A DNA stretch of 33,898 bases from Alkaliphilus sp. NP8 (lineage in GTDB: Bacteria; Bacillota; Clostridia; Peptostreptococcales; Natronincolaceae), in the NCBI GenBank assembly GCA_015978205.1, contig JADWMM010000048.1:1-33898 (forward strand). The letters are read 5' to 3'. Position 1 is the first letter of the stretch. Each line of letters opens with the position of its first letter. Position numbers and translations under genes: made by a program. The notes below the pieces were generated by a model that saw nothing but the letters and a program-made list of their open reading frames with translations, had not been told where the DNA came from and made no database searches. This document shows, piece after piece, positions 25,705-33,395 of this stretch.

Positions 25705-25914
25705 ATGGAAAAGAAGCAATATATATGTTCAAAATGTGACTGTAGAGAATATGAATCAGATCAATTTCAAGCAACTGGAGGAAATTTTGCAAAGTTTTTT
25801 GATGTACAGAACAAAAAGTTTATTACTATAAGTTGTAGAAAGTGTGGTTATACAGAATTATATAAAGCAAGAACAAGTGATGGATCGAATATATTAGATT
25901 TTCTTATAGGTTAA
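25705..25914 (+). CDS. Small zinc ribbon protein
   Basis: 69 aa with two paired-cysteine knuckles, CSKCDC near residue 8 and CRKCGY near residue 44, spaced as in a nucleic-acid-binding-type zinc ribbon (COG3478-like). The tail DGSNILDFLIG matches the C-terminal pattern of that group. AAAGGAGG precedes the ATG. Its function is unknown; the neighbouring short carbonic-anhydrase-like gene is 49 bp upstream and may be co-transcribed. Confidence 0.8.
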   Translation: MEKKQYICSKCDCREYESDQFQATGGNFAKFFDVQNKKFITISCRKCGYTELYKARTSDGSNILDFLIG

Positions 25915-26004
25915 AAAATACAACTATATAGTCCTATTTTCATATATATATTATATATAACAAGAATTAAGCTAATATTAAATATGAGATAGGAGGAAAA
26001 GATA

Positions 26005-26724
26005 ATGATAATATTTATAGATCCAGGTCATGGTGGAAATGATCCAGGTGCTATTGGGCCTTCAGGACTTAAAGAAAAAGATGTAAATTTAAATATTGCT
26101 ACTATTGTTAAAGGAATATTAGAAAATCATAATGTAGATGTTAGATTAACTAGAAATGAGGATACTAAGGCTGAATTAGCGGAAAGGGTTAATATGGCTA
26201 ATAATATTAATGCAGATTATTTTATAAGTATTCATATTAATGGTTATACTAACACAAGTGCTTTTGGAACTGAAACATACGCCTACCCTAACTCTGTAAG
26301 AGGAATTGAACTGTCTAAATCTATACATAGAAATCTAGTAGCAGAAATTAAACTTAAAAATAGAGGAGTAAAAACTTCAAATTTTTATGTATTAAGAGAA
26401 ACTGTTATGCCTGCTGCATTAGTAGAAGTAGCTTTCATTAGTAATCCTGTAGAAGAAGAATTATTAAAGGAAAAAGCTTTTATAAATAAAGCTGCTTTAG
26501 GTATAGCAAAAGGAATATTAGAGTTAATTGATATAGAATACAATGAAGAAAATGAAAATAATCAACATGCCGAAGGTGGTATAAGTGATTGGGCAAAGAC
26601 AGCTATGGAATGGGCTGCTAGCAACGAAGTAAATATAACAGATGGTAGTATGCCAAAAGAGCCGATTACTTTAGAACGAATGATAACTATTTTATATAGA
26701 TATCATAAATTAAAAGATTCTTAG
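26005..26724 (+). CDS. N-acetylmuramoyl-L-alanine amidase without signal peptide
   Basis: Cleaves the amide between MurNAc and the peptide stem. An Amidase_3 domain fills residues 1-174 with zinc ligands His9 (DPGHGG), Glu24 (LKEKDVN), His78 (ISIHING) and catalytic Glu141 (LVEVAFISNP). After an acidic Glu/Asn linker, residues 191-239 (GGISDWAKTAMEWAASNE onward) resemble one SLH-like or phage-lysin repeat. There is no signal peptide: Met1 directly precedes the first strand. This is the build of a phage endolysin or of an intracellular or spore enzyme. No phage genes adjoin. Ribosome site AGGAGG; a strong terminator follows. Confidence 0.88.
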   Translation: MIIFIDPGHGGNDPGAIGPSGLKEKDVNLNIATIVKGILENHNVDVRLTRNEDTKAELAERVNMANNINADYFISIHINGYTNTSAFGTETYAYPNSVRGIELSKSIHRNLVAEIKLKNRGVKTSNFYVLRETVMPAALVEVAFISNPVEEELLKEKAFINKAALGIAKGILELIDIEYNEENENNQHAEGGISDWAKTAMEWAASNEVNITDGSMPKEPITLERMITILYRYHKLKDS

Positions 26725-26760
26725 AAAAATATATGTGATTGAAAAATAATAATATTTTTA

Positions 26761-26795
26761 AAATTCTTTATTCATCTTGAATAAAGAATTTTTTT
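26761..26795 (+). terminator. Rho-independent terminator after the amidase gene
   Basis: An 11-bp perfect stem, AATTCTTTATT (26762-26772) with AATAAAGAATT (26780-26790), has a 7-nt loop and T to 26795. Confidence 0.85.
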
Positions 26796-26892
26796 GTTAT
26801 ATCTGTTATAATATGAATTTACTATGGTATTTAAAGTGGAAAATAAAAGGTGATTCTTTTAATATATTTGAAATATAAATTTTGTAAATTTA

Positions 26893-26901
26893 TGTTATAA
26901 T
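26893..26901 (+). promoter_or_regulatory. Extended -10 promoter of the YibE/F gene
   Basis: TG-t-TATAAT at 26893-26901, about 32 bp before the start codon. A TTGAAA at 26868 is 22 bp away, too far for a normal -35. Confidence 0.5.
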
Positions 26902-26932
26902 TATTTTAGAAATATGTAGGGAGGACAATAAA

Positions 26933-28090
26933 TTGAGAAAGCTTATTTTGATATTAATTACATTATCTATAATTATAAGTCCTACTGTATTTAGTCACTC
27001 TTATGCAGAAGGAGAATTTGAAACAACAGAGCAAGTACAAAATGAATTGTATAAAGCAAAGATTTTAGAGGTTGAATATTTAGAGCCAGATGAGGAAAAT
27101 CCAATTTTTACAGAAAGTATGATGGTTAAATTAGAAATGTTAAATAGTGAGTATAAAGGAGAACAATTTGAAGTATTGCATCATTTAACAGGAAATTATG
27201 GTTATGATATTGAAGTAGACCCAGGAGATAAAGTCTTAGTTAATTTACAAGAATTAGAAGATGGAACTGTTGAAGTGTATATATCTGAATATTTAAGAGA
27301 TACTTATATATATGTTATTGCAGCAATATTTATTGGTTTAATATTAATTATTGGAAGAATAAAAGGATTAAAAACGTTAATAACTTTAGGGCTTACAATA
27401 GTACTTATAATAAAAGGATTGTTACCAGGATTATTAGCAGGATATAGTCCTATATTATTAACTATTGCTATTGCGTTTTTAATTACACTTATAACTACTT
27501 TAACTGTTGGAGGTTTAAATAGGAAAAGTTATGCAGCAATTATAGGAGTTTTAGGTGGAGTATTTGTTGCAGGTTTAATTTCATATATAATAGGCTCCCA
27601 AGTTAAGCTTACAGGACTGTCTAGTGAAGAAGCTGTAATGTTAATGTATATACCACAGGGGGTACAGTTTGATTTTAGAGGACTTTTATTTTCTGGTATA
27701 ATTATGGGATCTTTAGGAGCAGTTATGGATGTAGGTATGTCTATTTCTTCCTCTATGGAGGAAATTAGAAATGCTAATCCTGATATACCTATAAAAGATT
27801 TATTAATGTCTGGAATGAATATTGGTAAAGATATTATGGGAACTATGGCAAATACCCTTATATTAGCTTATACAGGTAGTTCAATTCCTTTATTACTAGT
27901 ATTCACTGCTTATGGAGAAGATTTTACTAAGATTATTAATTTAGATATTATAGCGACGGAGATTATTCGATCTTTAGCAGGAAGTATAGGACTTGTTTTA
28001 TGTATACCATTGACTGCATTAGCTACAGTAGTATTATTAGAAAAATCTAAAGAAGTTAAACAAAATACAGAGAATACAAATAAGATATAG
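26933..28090 (+). CDS. YibE/F-like membrane protein
   Basis: 385 aa. Residues 1-26 form a signal sequence ending SYAEGE, followed by an extracellular small beta-type domain of about 90 residues (ILEVEYLEPDEENPIF to VEVYISEYLRD). About seven to eight membrane helices follow, with the family's IIMGSLGAVMDVGMSISSSMEEI and MGTMANTLILAYTGSSIPLLL stretches. This matches the YibE/F family (PF07907), whose transport role is not established. The start is TTG 26933 after AGGGAGG. Its stop codon lies in the left arm of a 13-bp hairpin. Confidence 0.88.
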   Translation: MRKLILILITLSIIISPTVFSHSYAEGEFETTEQVQNELYKAKILEVEYLEPDEENPIFTESMMVKLEMLNSEYKGEQFEVLHHLTGNYGYDIEVDPGDKVLVNLQELEDGTVEVYISEYLRDTYIYVIAAIFIGLILIIGRIKGLKTLITLGLTIVLIIKGLLPGLLAGYSPILLTIAIAFLITLITTLTVGGLNRKSYAAIIGVLGGVFVAGLISYIIGSQVKLTGLSSEEAVMLMYIPQGVQFDFRGLLFSGIIMGSLGAVMDVGMSISSSMEEIRNANPDIPIKDLLMSGMNIGKDIMGTMANTLILAYTGSSIPLLLVFTAYGEDFTKIINLDIIATEIIRSLAGSIGLVLCIPLTALATVVLLEKSKEVKQNTENTNKI

Positions 28091-28108
28091 GGCTTCCTAT
28101 ATCTTATT
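28079..28108. terminator. Perfect 13-bp hairpin over the YibE/F stop codon
   Basis: AATAAGATATAGG (28079-28091) and CCTATATCTTATT (28096-28108) pair perfectly with a GCTT tetraloop. No T tract follows on the plus side, so it is more likely a 3-prime-end stabiliser or weak terminator than a strong one. Confidence 0.5.
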
Positions 28109-28158
28109 AAATATATAAAATTAACTAAAAAAGATTTAACAATAAGAGGGGAATTTAT

Positions 28159-29931
28159 ATGAGTTTAGATAATATTATTTCCAATGTTCAAAATATTTCG
28201 GAAGCAATATCCAGTGTTATAAAAGTAGATGTAACTGTAGTAGATAATAAACTTAATAGAATAGCGGGAACAGGGTGTTATAGATATAAAGTAGGGGAAA
28301 GTGTAAGTAATAATTCTGTTTTTGGATTTGCATTAAGACAAGGAGAAAGCTTTATAATAGAAAATCCCGGAGAACATAATGCATGTTTAAAATGTGATAA
28401 TATAAACAATTGTACTGAATATGCAGAGGTATGCTGTCCTATAAAAGTTAATAATAACATAATTGGAGTTATTGGCTTAATTGCTTTTGAAGAAGAACAG
28501 CGGAATGCTATTATTAATAATCAAAAAAATTTGATTAAATTTTTAAATAAAATGGCAGACTTAATTTCATCTAAATTTTTAGAACAAGAAAAAACAGATA
28601 AAATTAAACTTTTAGCAAAAGAATTAGAAGTTGTACTAAATTCAGTAGATAAAGGAATTCTTGCTACGGATAATGAAGGTAAAATACTTAGATATAATAA
28701 AAAAGCAATTGAGTTGTTTAAGGTAAAAGAAAACAAAATAAGAGAAAAAAATATTAAAGATTTAGTTGGAGATTTTGATTTTGAATCACTATTAAATGCC
28801 GATGAAGGTCTTCGTAATATTGAATTTACATATCATAAAAATAAATATCATTTTAGGGGAGTATTTGATGTTAACTGTATTAATTTAAAAGATAAAAGTT
28901 GTGGCTTTTTAGTTACATTTAGCAAATTATCTGATGTATTAAATATTGTAAATGACTTTACTACTGCCAATATAACAACTAGCTTTGATGATATTATAGG
29001 AAATAATGTTAATTTTAATAATACAAAGATAGAAGCAAAAAAAGCTGCTAAATCAAATTCTACTGTATTAATTCAAGGGGAAAGTGGAACAGGCAAAGAA
29101 TTATTTGCAAGATCAATACATTTTTATAGTAACAGGAATAAACAACCTTTTATTCCTATTAATTGTGCTGCTATTCCAGAACAACTTTTAGAAAGTGAAC
29201 TTTTTGGATATGCAGAAGGATCTTTTACTGGTGCCATAAGAGGTGGAAAAGCGGGGAAATTTGAATTAGCTAATAAAGGAACTATCTTTTTAGATGAAAT
29301 AGGAGATATGCCCCTTCATTTACAGACTAAGCTTTTAAGGGTACTTCAAGATCATGTAATAGAAAAAGTAGGTGGAAAGGAACTTATACCTATAGATGTT
29401 AGAATAATTACAGCAACAAACAAAGATTTAGAAACTAAAGTGTTAGAAGGAGAGTTTAGGCAGGATTTGTTTTATAGAATTAATGTTATACCTATAAATA
29501 TACCGTCTCTTAGAGAGAGATTAGACGATATATTTATATTAGTACAATACTTATTAAAAAAGTGTAATGCAAAATTAAATAAAAATATAAAAAATGTAGA
29601 TAATGAAGTATTTAATGTTTTTCAAAGTTATAATTGGCCTGGAAATGTAAGAGAATTAGAAAATACTATAGAATATGCTGTTAATATGTGTAATAAAGAC
29701 ACAATAACATATGAAGATTTACCTAATAGATTTATGAAAAAAAATAATAATATAAAGCCTGATTTAAATTATAATATAACACCAATTAAAGAATTAGAAA
29801 AAAAAGAAATTGAAAAGGCTTTAAAATATTTTCAAAATAAAAATGAGTCGATAACAGACGCTGCAAAAGCATTAGGCATTAGTAGAGCTACTTTATACAG
29901 AAGAATAAAAGAGCATAAAATAAATATTTAA
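28159..29931 (+). CDS. cdsR: Sigma-54-dependent transcriptional activator, CdsR-like
   Basis: An enhancer-binding protein that opens sigma-54 promoters by ATP hydrolysis. 590 aa in four parts. A GAF-like sensor spans about 1-140, with a cysteine cluster (Cys76, 79, 85, 92, 93). A PAS-type domain spans about 150-260. The AAA+ domain (about 275-515) has Walker A GESGTGKE (307-314), sigma-54 contact loop GSFTGA (354-359, a tolerated variant of GAFTGA), Walker [11 protein letters not shown] (374-383) and the late WPGNVREL. A Fis-type helix-turn-helix ends it ([19 protein letters not shown], 565-583). AGAGGGGA precedes the ATG. The next gene is a cysteine desulfidase behind a -24/-12 promoter, as for C. 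difficile cdsR-cdsB. The regulator class is certain; the CdsR name is by context. Confidence 0.9.
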   Translation: MSLDNIISNVQNISEAISSVIKVDVTVVDNKLNRIAGTGCYRYKVGESVSNNSVFGFALRQGESFIIENPGEHNACLKCDNINNCTEYAEVCCPIKVNNNIIGVIGLIAFEEEQRNAIINNQKNLIKFLNKMADLISSKFLEQEKTDKIKLLAKELEVVLNSVDKGILATDNEGKILRYNKKAIELFKVKENKIREKNIKDLVGDFDFESLLNADEGLRNIEFTYHKNKYHFRGVFDVNCINLKDKSCGFLVTFSKLSDVLNIVNDFTTANITTSFDDIIGNNVNFNNTKIEAKKAAKSNSTVLIQGESGTGKELFARSIHFYSNRNKQPFIPINCAAIPEQLLESELFGYAEGSFTGAIRGGKAGKFELANKGTIFLDEIGDMPLHLQTKLLRVLQDHVIEKVGGKELIPIDVRIITATNKDLETKVLEGEFRQDLFYRINVIPINIPSLRERLDDIFILVQYLLKKCNAKLNKNIKNVDNEVFNVFQSYNWPGNVRELENTIEYAVNMCNKDTITYEDLPNRFMKKNNNIKPDLNYNITPIKELEKKEIEKALKYFQNKNESITDAAKALGISRATLYRRIKEHKINI

Positions 29932-29935
29932 TCTT

Positions 29936-29976
29936 AGTCTCAATTTGATACGCAATATCAAATTGAGACTTTTTTT
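29936..29976 (+). terminator. Terminator of the regulator gene, probably also its binding site
   Basis: A 15-bp perfect stem, AGTCTCAATTTGATA (29936-29950) with TATCAAATTGAGACT (29956-29970), has a CGCAA loop and seven T. It starts four bases after the stop codon of the activator gene. The same arms form a dyad of TCTCAATTTGATA, and a third copy follows at 29987. The dyad centre lies about 114 bp upstream of the expected start of the sigma-54 promoter, the distance usual for activator sites. Confidence 0.88.
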
Positions 29977-29986
29977 AATCCTTTTT

Positions 29987-29999
29987 TCTCAATTTGATA
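29987..29999 (+). promoter_or_regulatory. Third copy of the TCTCAATTTGATA box (putative activator site)
   Basis: An exact 13-nt copy of the left terminator arm at 29938-29950, displaced by 49 bp. It lies about 74 bp upstream of the expected start of cdsB transcription. There is no matching inverted half, so it is a half-site. Binding by the adjacent activator is inferred. Confidence 0.6.
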
Positions 30000-30040
30000 A
30001 AAACCAAAAAACAAACCTCTGTTTTTCAAGCATCATAAAT

Positions 30041-30056
30041 TGGCATATTACTTGCA
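30041..30056 (+). promoter_or_regulatory. Sigma-54 (-24/-12) promoter of the cysteine desulfidase gene
   Basis: TGGCAT, five bases, TTGCA at 30041-30056. The invariant GG (30042-30043) and GC (30054-30055) are 12 bp apart, as required. It lies about 47 bp before the start codon of cdsB and downstream of the activator boxes. Confidence 0.9.
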
Positions 30057-30102
30057 CTATTAATTTATAAGTTAAAAAAGTTTATTTATGGAGGCGAATA
30101 TT

Positions 30103-31392
30103 ATGAATTTAAAAGAGTTAATAATAGAAACATTAAAAGAAGAAGTAGTGCCAGCAATAGGATGTACGGAACCGGTAGCACTTGCTTTAGCATGTGCAAA
30201 AGCTAGAGAATTAGCAAATAATGGGGAAATTGAAAGACTAGAGGTATTAGTTAGTCCAAACATTTATAAAAATGGATTAGCAGTAGGAATTCCAAATACT
30301 AATGAAGCTGGGCTTCATATTGCAGCGGCTTTAGGTGTAATAGGAGGAAAAAGTCAAAAGGGACTTGAAGTTTTAAATGGAATTAGCGATGAAGATATAA
30401 TATTATCTAAAGAATTATTAAACAACAACAAACTTTCTATAGATATTAAAGATACTATAGAAAAGGTATATATAGAAGCTAATCTTTATACAAAAACATC
30501 AAATTCTAAGGTAATAATAAAACATAGACATAATAAATTTGTTTATTTAGAGGAAAGTGGAAATGTAATATTAAATGAAAATAACAACGATAAACAAAAT
30601 ATAAAATGTACAAATCCTATATATGAAACAAAGATATATGATATTGTAAAAGCAATAGAAGAAATACCGCATAAAGACATTGACTTTATGCTAGAAGGAC
30701 TGGAAATGAATGAAAAAATAGCTATGGAAGGATTAAAGAAAAATTGTGGTATGTCAGTAGGACGTACTATATCTAAAAATATTGAAAAAGGAATTCTGTC
30801 AGATGATTTAATGAACACTGCAATGATGTTAACAGCAGCAGCTTCTGATGCTAGAATGTCAGGAATAACAATGCCTGTTATGAGTAGCAATGGTAGTGGA
30901 AATAATGGAATTACTGCTATTTTACCTATTGTAGCATATAATAGAAAATTTCCTTTAAATAATGAAAAATTATCTAAAGCTTTAGCCATTAGTCATATAA
31001 TAAATAGTTACATTAAACATTATATAGGAAGATTGTCAGCTTTATGTGGATGTGGAGTAGCAGCAGCGACAGGTGCAAGTGTATCTATAGCATGGTTAAT
31101 GGGAGGAAATGAAGAACAAATAAATGGTGTTGTTAAAAATATGGTAGGGAATTTAAGTGGCATGATTTGTGATGGTGCTAAAGTAGGTTGTGCAACAAAG
31201 CTAGCTACTTCTGCTTCAGCAGCGATTCAATCAGCTTTATTAGCTATGGATAACCAAGTAATACCTATTAGAAATGGAATGATAGCAGATACAGCTGAAG
31301 ATACTATAAAGAATTTAGGTGTATTATCAGAAAAAGGAATGCAAGTTACAGACCATGTAATATTAGATGTTATGAGAAAAATGGAAGCTTAA
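30103..31392 (+). CDS. cdsB: L-cysteine desulfidase, CdsB/CyuA type (UPF0597)
   Basis: Breaks down L-cysteine to pyruvate, ammonia and sulfide with an oxygen-sensitive iron-sulfur cluster; related to serine dehydratase alpha domains. 429 aa. Family hallmarks: AIGCTEPVALALA (Cys21), SSNGSGNNG (261-269), LCGCGVAAATGAS (Cys315, Cys317), and GMICDGAKVGCATKLA (Cys356, Cys363). Cys21, Cys356 and one of the CGC pair are candidate cluster ligands. ATG 30103 follows GGAGG with 8-nt spacing; an earlier in-frame ATG at 30088 is upstream of that site. It is controlled by the -24/-12 promoter and probably by the adjacent activator. An AT-only 12-bp hairpin (31413-31440) follows. Confidence 0.9.
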   Translation: MNLKELIIETLKEEVVPAIGCTEPVALALACAKARELANNGEIERLEVLVSPNIYKNGLAVGIPNTNEAGLHIAAALGVIGGKSQKGLEVLNGISDEDIILSKELLNNNKLSIDIKDTIEKVYIEANLYTKTSNSKVIIKHRHNKFVYLEESGNVILNENNNDKQNIKCTNPIYETKIYDIVKAIEEIPHKDIDFMLEGLEMNEKIAMEGLKKNCGMSVGRTISKNIEKGILSDDLMNTAMMLTAAASDARMSGITMPVMSSNGSGNNGITAILPIVAYNRKFPLNNEKLSKALAISHIINSYIKHYIGRLSALCGCGVAAATGASVSIAWLMGGNEEQINGVVKNMVGNLSGMICDGAKVGCATKLATSASAAIQSALLAMDNQVIPIRNGMIADTAEDTIKNLGVLSEKGMQVTDHVILDVMRKMEA

Positions 31393-31412
31393 ATTTATAT
31401 TTTTTAAGATTA

Positions 31413-31440
31413 TATATATTATTTTCTTAAATAATATATA
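31413..31440 (+). terminator. AT-only hairpin after cdsB
   Basis: TATATATTATTT (31413-31424) and AAATAATATATA (31429-31440) form a 12-bp perfect stem with a TCTT loop. No T tract follows, and the stem has no G or C, so termination is doubtful. The rest of 31393-31564 contains a 12-bp palindrome GTTAATATTAAC (31512-31523) and nothing else I can identify. Confidence 0.35.
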
Positions 31441-31564
31441 CTAAAATTTAATTTAAAAATCCCAGCAGTACATGAAAGGTATCGTGATAATCCTTAGCTT
31501 ACAATAATTCAGTTAATATTAACTTTATTTAGTTTGGCAGTTTTAGTAGGTAAATTTCAATATT

Positions 31565-31573
31565 TGCTATAAT
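31565..31573 (+). promoter_or_regulatory. Extended -10 promoter
   Basis: TG-c-TATAAT at 31565-31573, about 64 bp before the open frame at 31637. No -35 at the right distance. Confidence 0.45.
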
Positions 31574-31636
31574 ATAAAAAAAGCATAATTTTTTTATTAG
31601 ATAAGAATAAATATTTTTCGGAAATATGACTTGGAT

Positions 31637-32380
31637 ATGATTGAGGTAACAGATCATTATAAAGTAGCAGATATGAAGGAAAATTATAAATTTTATTCTA
31701 CAATGAATCATTGTGATTGTAGGAGTAAGATTTCAAATCTTCAAAATGAGAATATTCAGAGTTTTGATTCATATAAGAGAAAAAAGAGAAGTGAAAATGT
31801 AAAAAAATTAGAATATATGAAAATATTAAAATCCGATGAAAACTACGAAGAAATAGTGACTGAATTTGAAGAAAGAAGAGATTTTTTATTAAGTAAGGTA
31901 GAAAACTTAAGAAAGCATATAGGTTATTATGAAATTCAAGAACTTGAAAAGGCACAAGAATTAAGTTTAACAGAGGAAGAATTAAGCAACAGACTTAATG
32001 ATGTAGTTTATCCTAGAATATCTGAGTTGCGGCGAGAGCTGGAGAATACTATAGAATATCAAGATGCTTCAAAGGAATTTCAAGATTTTATGAACATAAA
32101 TAGAGAACTAGGAGATTCTATATATATAAATATAGAAGAATTTGAAAATCAAATCAATGAATATGATTTTAATGATTTCATTGAAGAATTTACAACTTTG
32201 AAAGATATATTCAATGAAATTTTGCAAATAAGCACTGAGATATGTATTTATCCATTTTGGCAAGATGGAGAGGTTTTAGAGGTCAATAATAAAAGAGAAG
32301 TATCGTATGCAAATTTAATCATTGATGATTTGGTTTTTCTTGCATATAACAACTTTTTAAATATAGTGGTGATAGAATAA
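31637..32380 (+). CDS. Hypothetical acidic coiled-coil protein, not recognised
   Basis: 247 aa from ATG 31637 (a TTG two codons earlier is possible). No recognised domain. Residues 55-150 are rich in Glu, Lys and Leu with heptad-like spacing, suggesting long helices or a coiled coil. The protein is acidic. The last 40 residues become hydrophobic (LIIDDLVFLAYNNFLNIVVIE), perhaps an amphipathic or buried end. A CDC motif near residue 26 is the only cysteine pair. There is no good ribosome binding site; only GGAA is near, so expression or the start is uncertain. It sits in an accessory stretch and is followed 20 bp later by a repeated sequence. It could be a truncated gene. Confidence 0.55.
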   Translation: MIEVTDHYKVADMKENYKFYSTMNHCDCRSKISNLQNENIQSFDSYKRKKRSENVKKLEYMKILKSDENYEEIVTEFEERRDFLLSKVENLRKHIGYYEIQELEKAQELSLTEEELSNRLNDVVYPRISELRRELENTIEYQDASKEFQDFMNINRELGDSIYINIEEFENQINEYDFNDFIEEFTTLKDIFNEILQISTEICIYPFWQDGEVLEVNNKREVSYANLIIDDLVFLAYNNFLNIVVIE

Positions 32381-32400
32381 AAAATAAAATATTTTACTTT

Positions 32401-32511
32401 ATTATTCAGAAATGAATTTGCGGTATTTTATATGTTGTATTTCAAGATCAAGATGCAGCTGCATATAATGAAATTTATGCGACGCAACTGGTAAGATTTA
32501 AAATGCGAATA
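32401..32511 (+). repeat. Direct repeat, copy A
   Basis: The first 29 bp are identical to 33365-33393; over 55 bp there are six mismatches. Weaker similarity continues to about 32511 (ending near GATTTAAAATGCGAATA, compare 33451-33472). It begins 20 bp after the stop of the preceding gene. Unlike copy B, the upstream arm that would complete a terminator hairpin (AATACCG) is missing here. Confidence 0.8.
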
Positions 32512-32525
32512 ATGATCTTTGAAAA

Positions 32526-32544
32526 CTGAATAATACGGTATTAA
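32526..32544 (+). repeat. 19-bp inverted repeat, left copy
   Basis: CTGAATAATACGGTATTAA is the exact reverse complement of 33355-33373. Together they bound 848 bp containing the DUF3796-like/XRE gene pair. It follows the stretch GATCTTTGAAAA, which recalls Firmicute rRNA spacers. The wider gap 32381-32722 otherwise holds copy A of the direct repeat and the promoter of the pair. Confidence 0.85.
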
Positions 32545-32624
32545 GAAATTTAAAACATTCATAGCAATTGCAATGTAAACTACATGAAGCTACCCTAATG
32601 GGCGCTTATTTTGCAAATGAAAAA

Positions 32625-32683
32625 GTGATAAATATTTCTCTTTTTTTATTTACAATTAAAGGTAAATGTGATATATTTATCTC
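32625..32683 (+). promoter_or_regulatory. Paired 16-bp boxes, possible XRE operator
   Basis: GTGATAAATATTTCTC (32625-32640) and GTGATATATTTATCTC (32668-32683) match at 13 of 16 positions, 43 bp apart (about four helical turns). The second covers the -10 of the promoter. Autoregulation by the XRE protein encoded downstream is inferred. Confidence 0.4.
32649..32677 (+). promoter_or_regulatory. Promoter of the DUF3796-like/XRE pair
   Basis: TTTACA (32649-32654), 17-bp spacer, TATATT (32672-32677) with an extended TGA just upstream. Confidence 0.6.
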
Positions 32684-32722
32684 AATAAGATACAAATAAA
32701 TCAAATTAGGAGGTTATTAGTA

Positions 32723-33073
32723 ATGATAAAAAAGCAATTTTATATGGGATTTGTAGGTTTTTTAGGCTTTTTAAGTTTCCGTTACTTTTATTCTGGTAAT
32801 TTGTTCGATTTATCTTATATTGTATTCTTTGCTTTCTTTTCAAACTTTATTACAGCAAAGATTAGTGGAAGCAAAGAAGATGAGCGATATATTGAAAATA
32901 GAAAATCTGCACTAGCATATGTTGGTCAATTTGCCATTGTTGAATTATTTATTATTTGGTGTGCTGTAATGAGGTTCAGAAATATTGCTGTTCTCTGCAT
33001 TTTAGTCTCAATATCATATGTAATTACATTAAATTTATATGCTATAAAACTATATATACTAGAGGAAAAATAA
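32723..33073 (+). CDS. Small membrane protein, DUF3796-like
   Basis: 116 aa with four hydrophobic segments (about 8-20, 27-46, 66-86, 88-110) and a charged loop SGSKEDERYIENRKSA between the second and third. The opening MIKKQFYMGFVGFLGFLSFRYF and the DERYIENR loop resemble the DUF3796 group, which often sits next to an XRE regulator; I am moderately sure of this assignment. AGGAGG precedes the ATG. The regulator gene starts 1 bp after its stop. Function unknown. Confidence 0.75.
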   Translation: MIKKQFYMGFVGFLGFLSFRYFYSGNLFDLSYIVFFAFFSNFITAKISGSKEDERYIENRKSALAYVGQFAIVELFIIWCAVMRFRNIAVLCILVSISYVITLNLYAIKLYILEEK

Positions 33074-33074
33074 T

Positions 33075-33275
33075 ATGGCTGAATTTGTTTGCAATCTAAA
33101 AAAATATAGACAATTAAAAGGACTTACACAAGAACAACTTGCAGAAATAGTTGGTGTTAGAAGAGAGACAATAATGAGACTTGAAAATGAAAAATATAAT
33201 CCTTCACTAAAACTTGCAGTAGATATTTCTAGGGCTGTAAATACTCCTATTGAAGAAATCTTTATATTCGATTAA
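33075..33275 (+). CDS. XRE/Cro-type helix-turn-helix regulator
   Basis: 66 aa, essentially one HTH_3 domain: KYRQLKGLTQEQLAEIVGVRRETIMRLENEKYNPSLKLAVDISRAVNTPIEEIF. This is the short YgzD/Xre type often paired with a small membrane protein. It starts 1 bp after the previous stop without its own ribosome site, so translation is coupled. Probable targets are the paired boxes upstream of the operon. A terminator-like hairpin lies 80 bp downstream. Confidence 0.92.
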   Translation: MAEFVCNLKKYRQLKGLTQEQLAEIVGVRRETIMRLENEKYNPSLKLAVDISRAVNTPIEEIFIFD

Positions 33276-33354
33276 CTTATATTATAAGATTTATTTTTAA
33301 TAGCTTATATAGCATATTTTCTATAGTAGATATAGTAAAAATATAAATTTTTAT

Positions 33355-33373
33355 TTAATACCGTATTATTCAG
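33355..33373 (+). repeat. 19-bp inverted repeat, right copy
   Basis: TTAATACCGTATTATTCAG, exact reverse complement of 32526-32544. It overlaps the start of direct repeat copy B by nine bases and supplies the left arm of the terminator hairpin at 33357. Confidence 0.85.
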
Positions 33374-33395
33374 AAATGAATTTGCGGTATTTTTT
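33357..33395 (+). terminator. Terminator-like hairpin after the XRE gene
   Basis: AATACCG (33357-33363) pairs with CGGTATT (33385-33391), the 21-nt loop containing a small inner stem ATTC/GAAT, followed by T to 33395. Confidence 0.6.
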
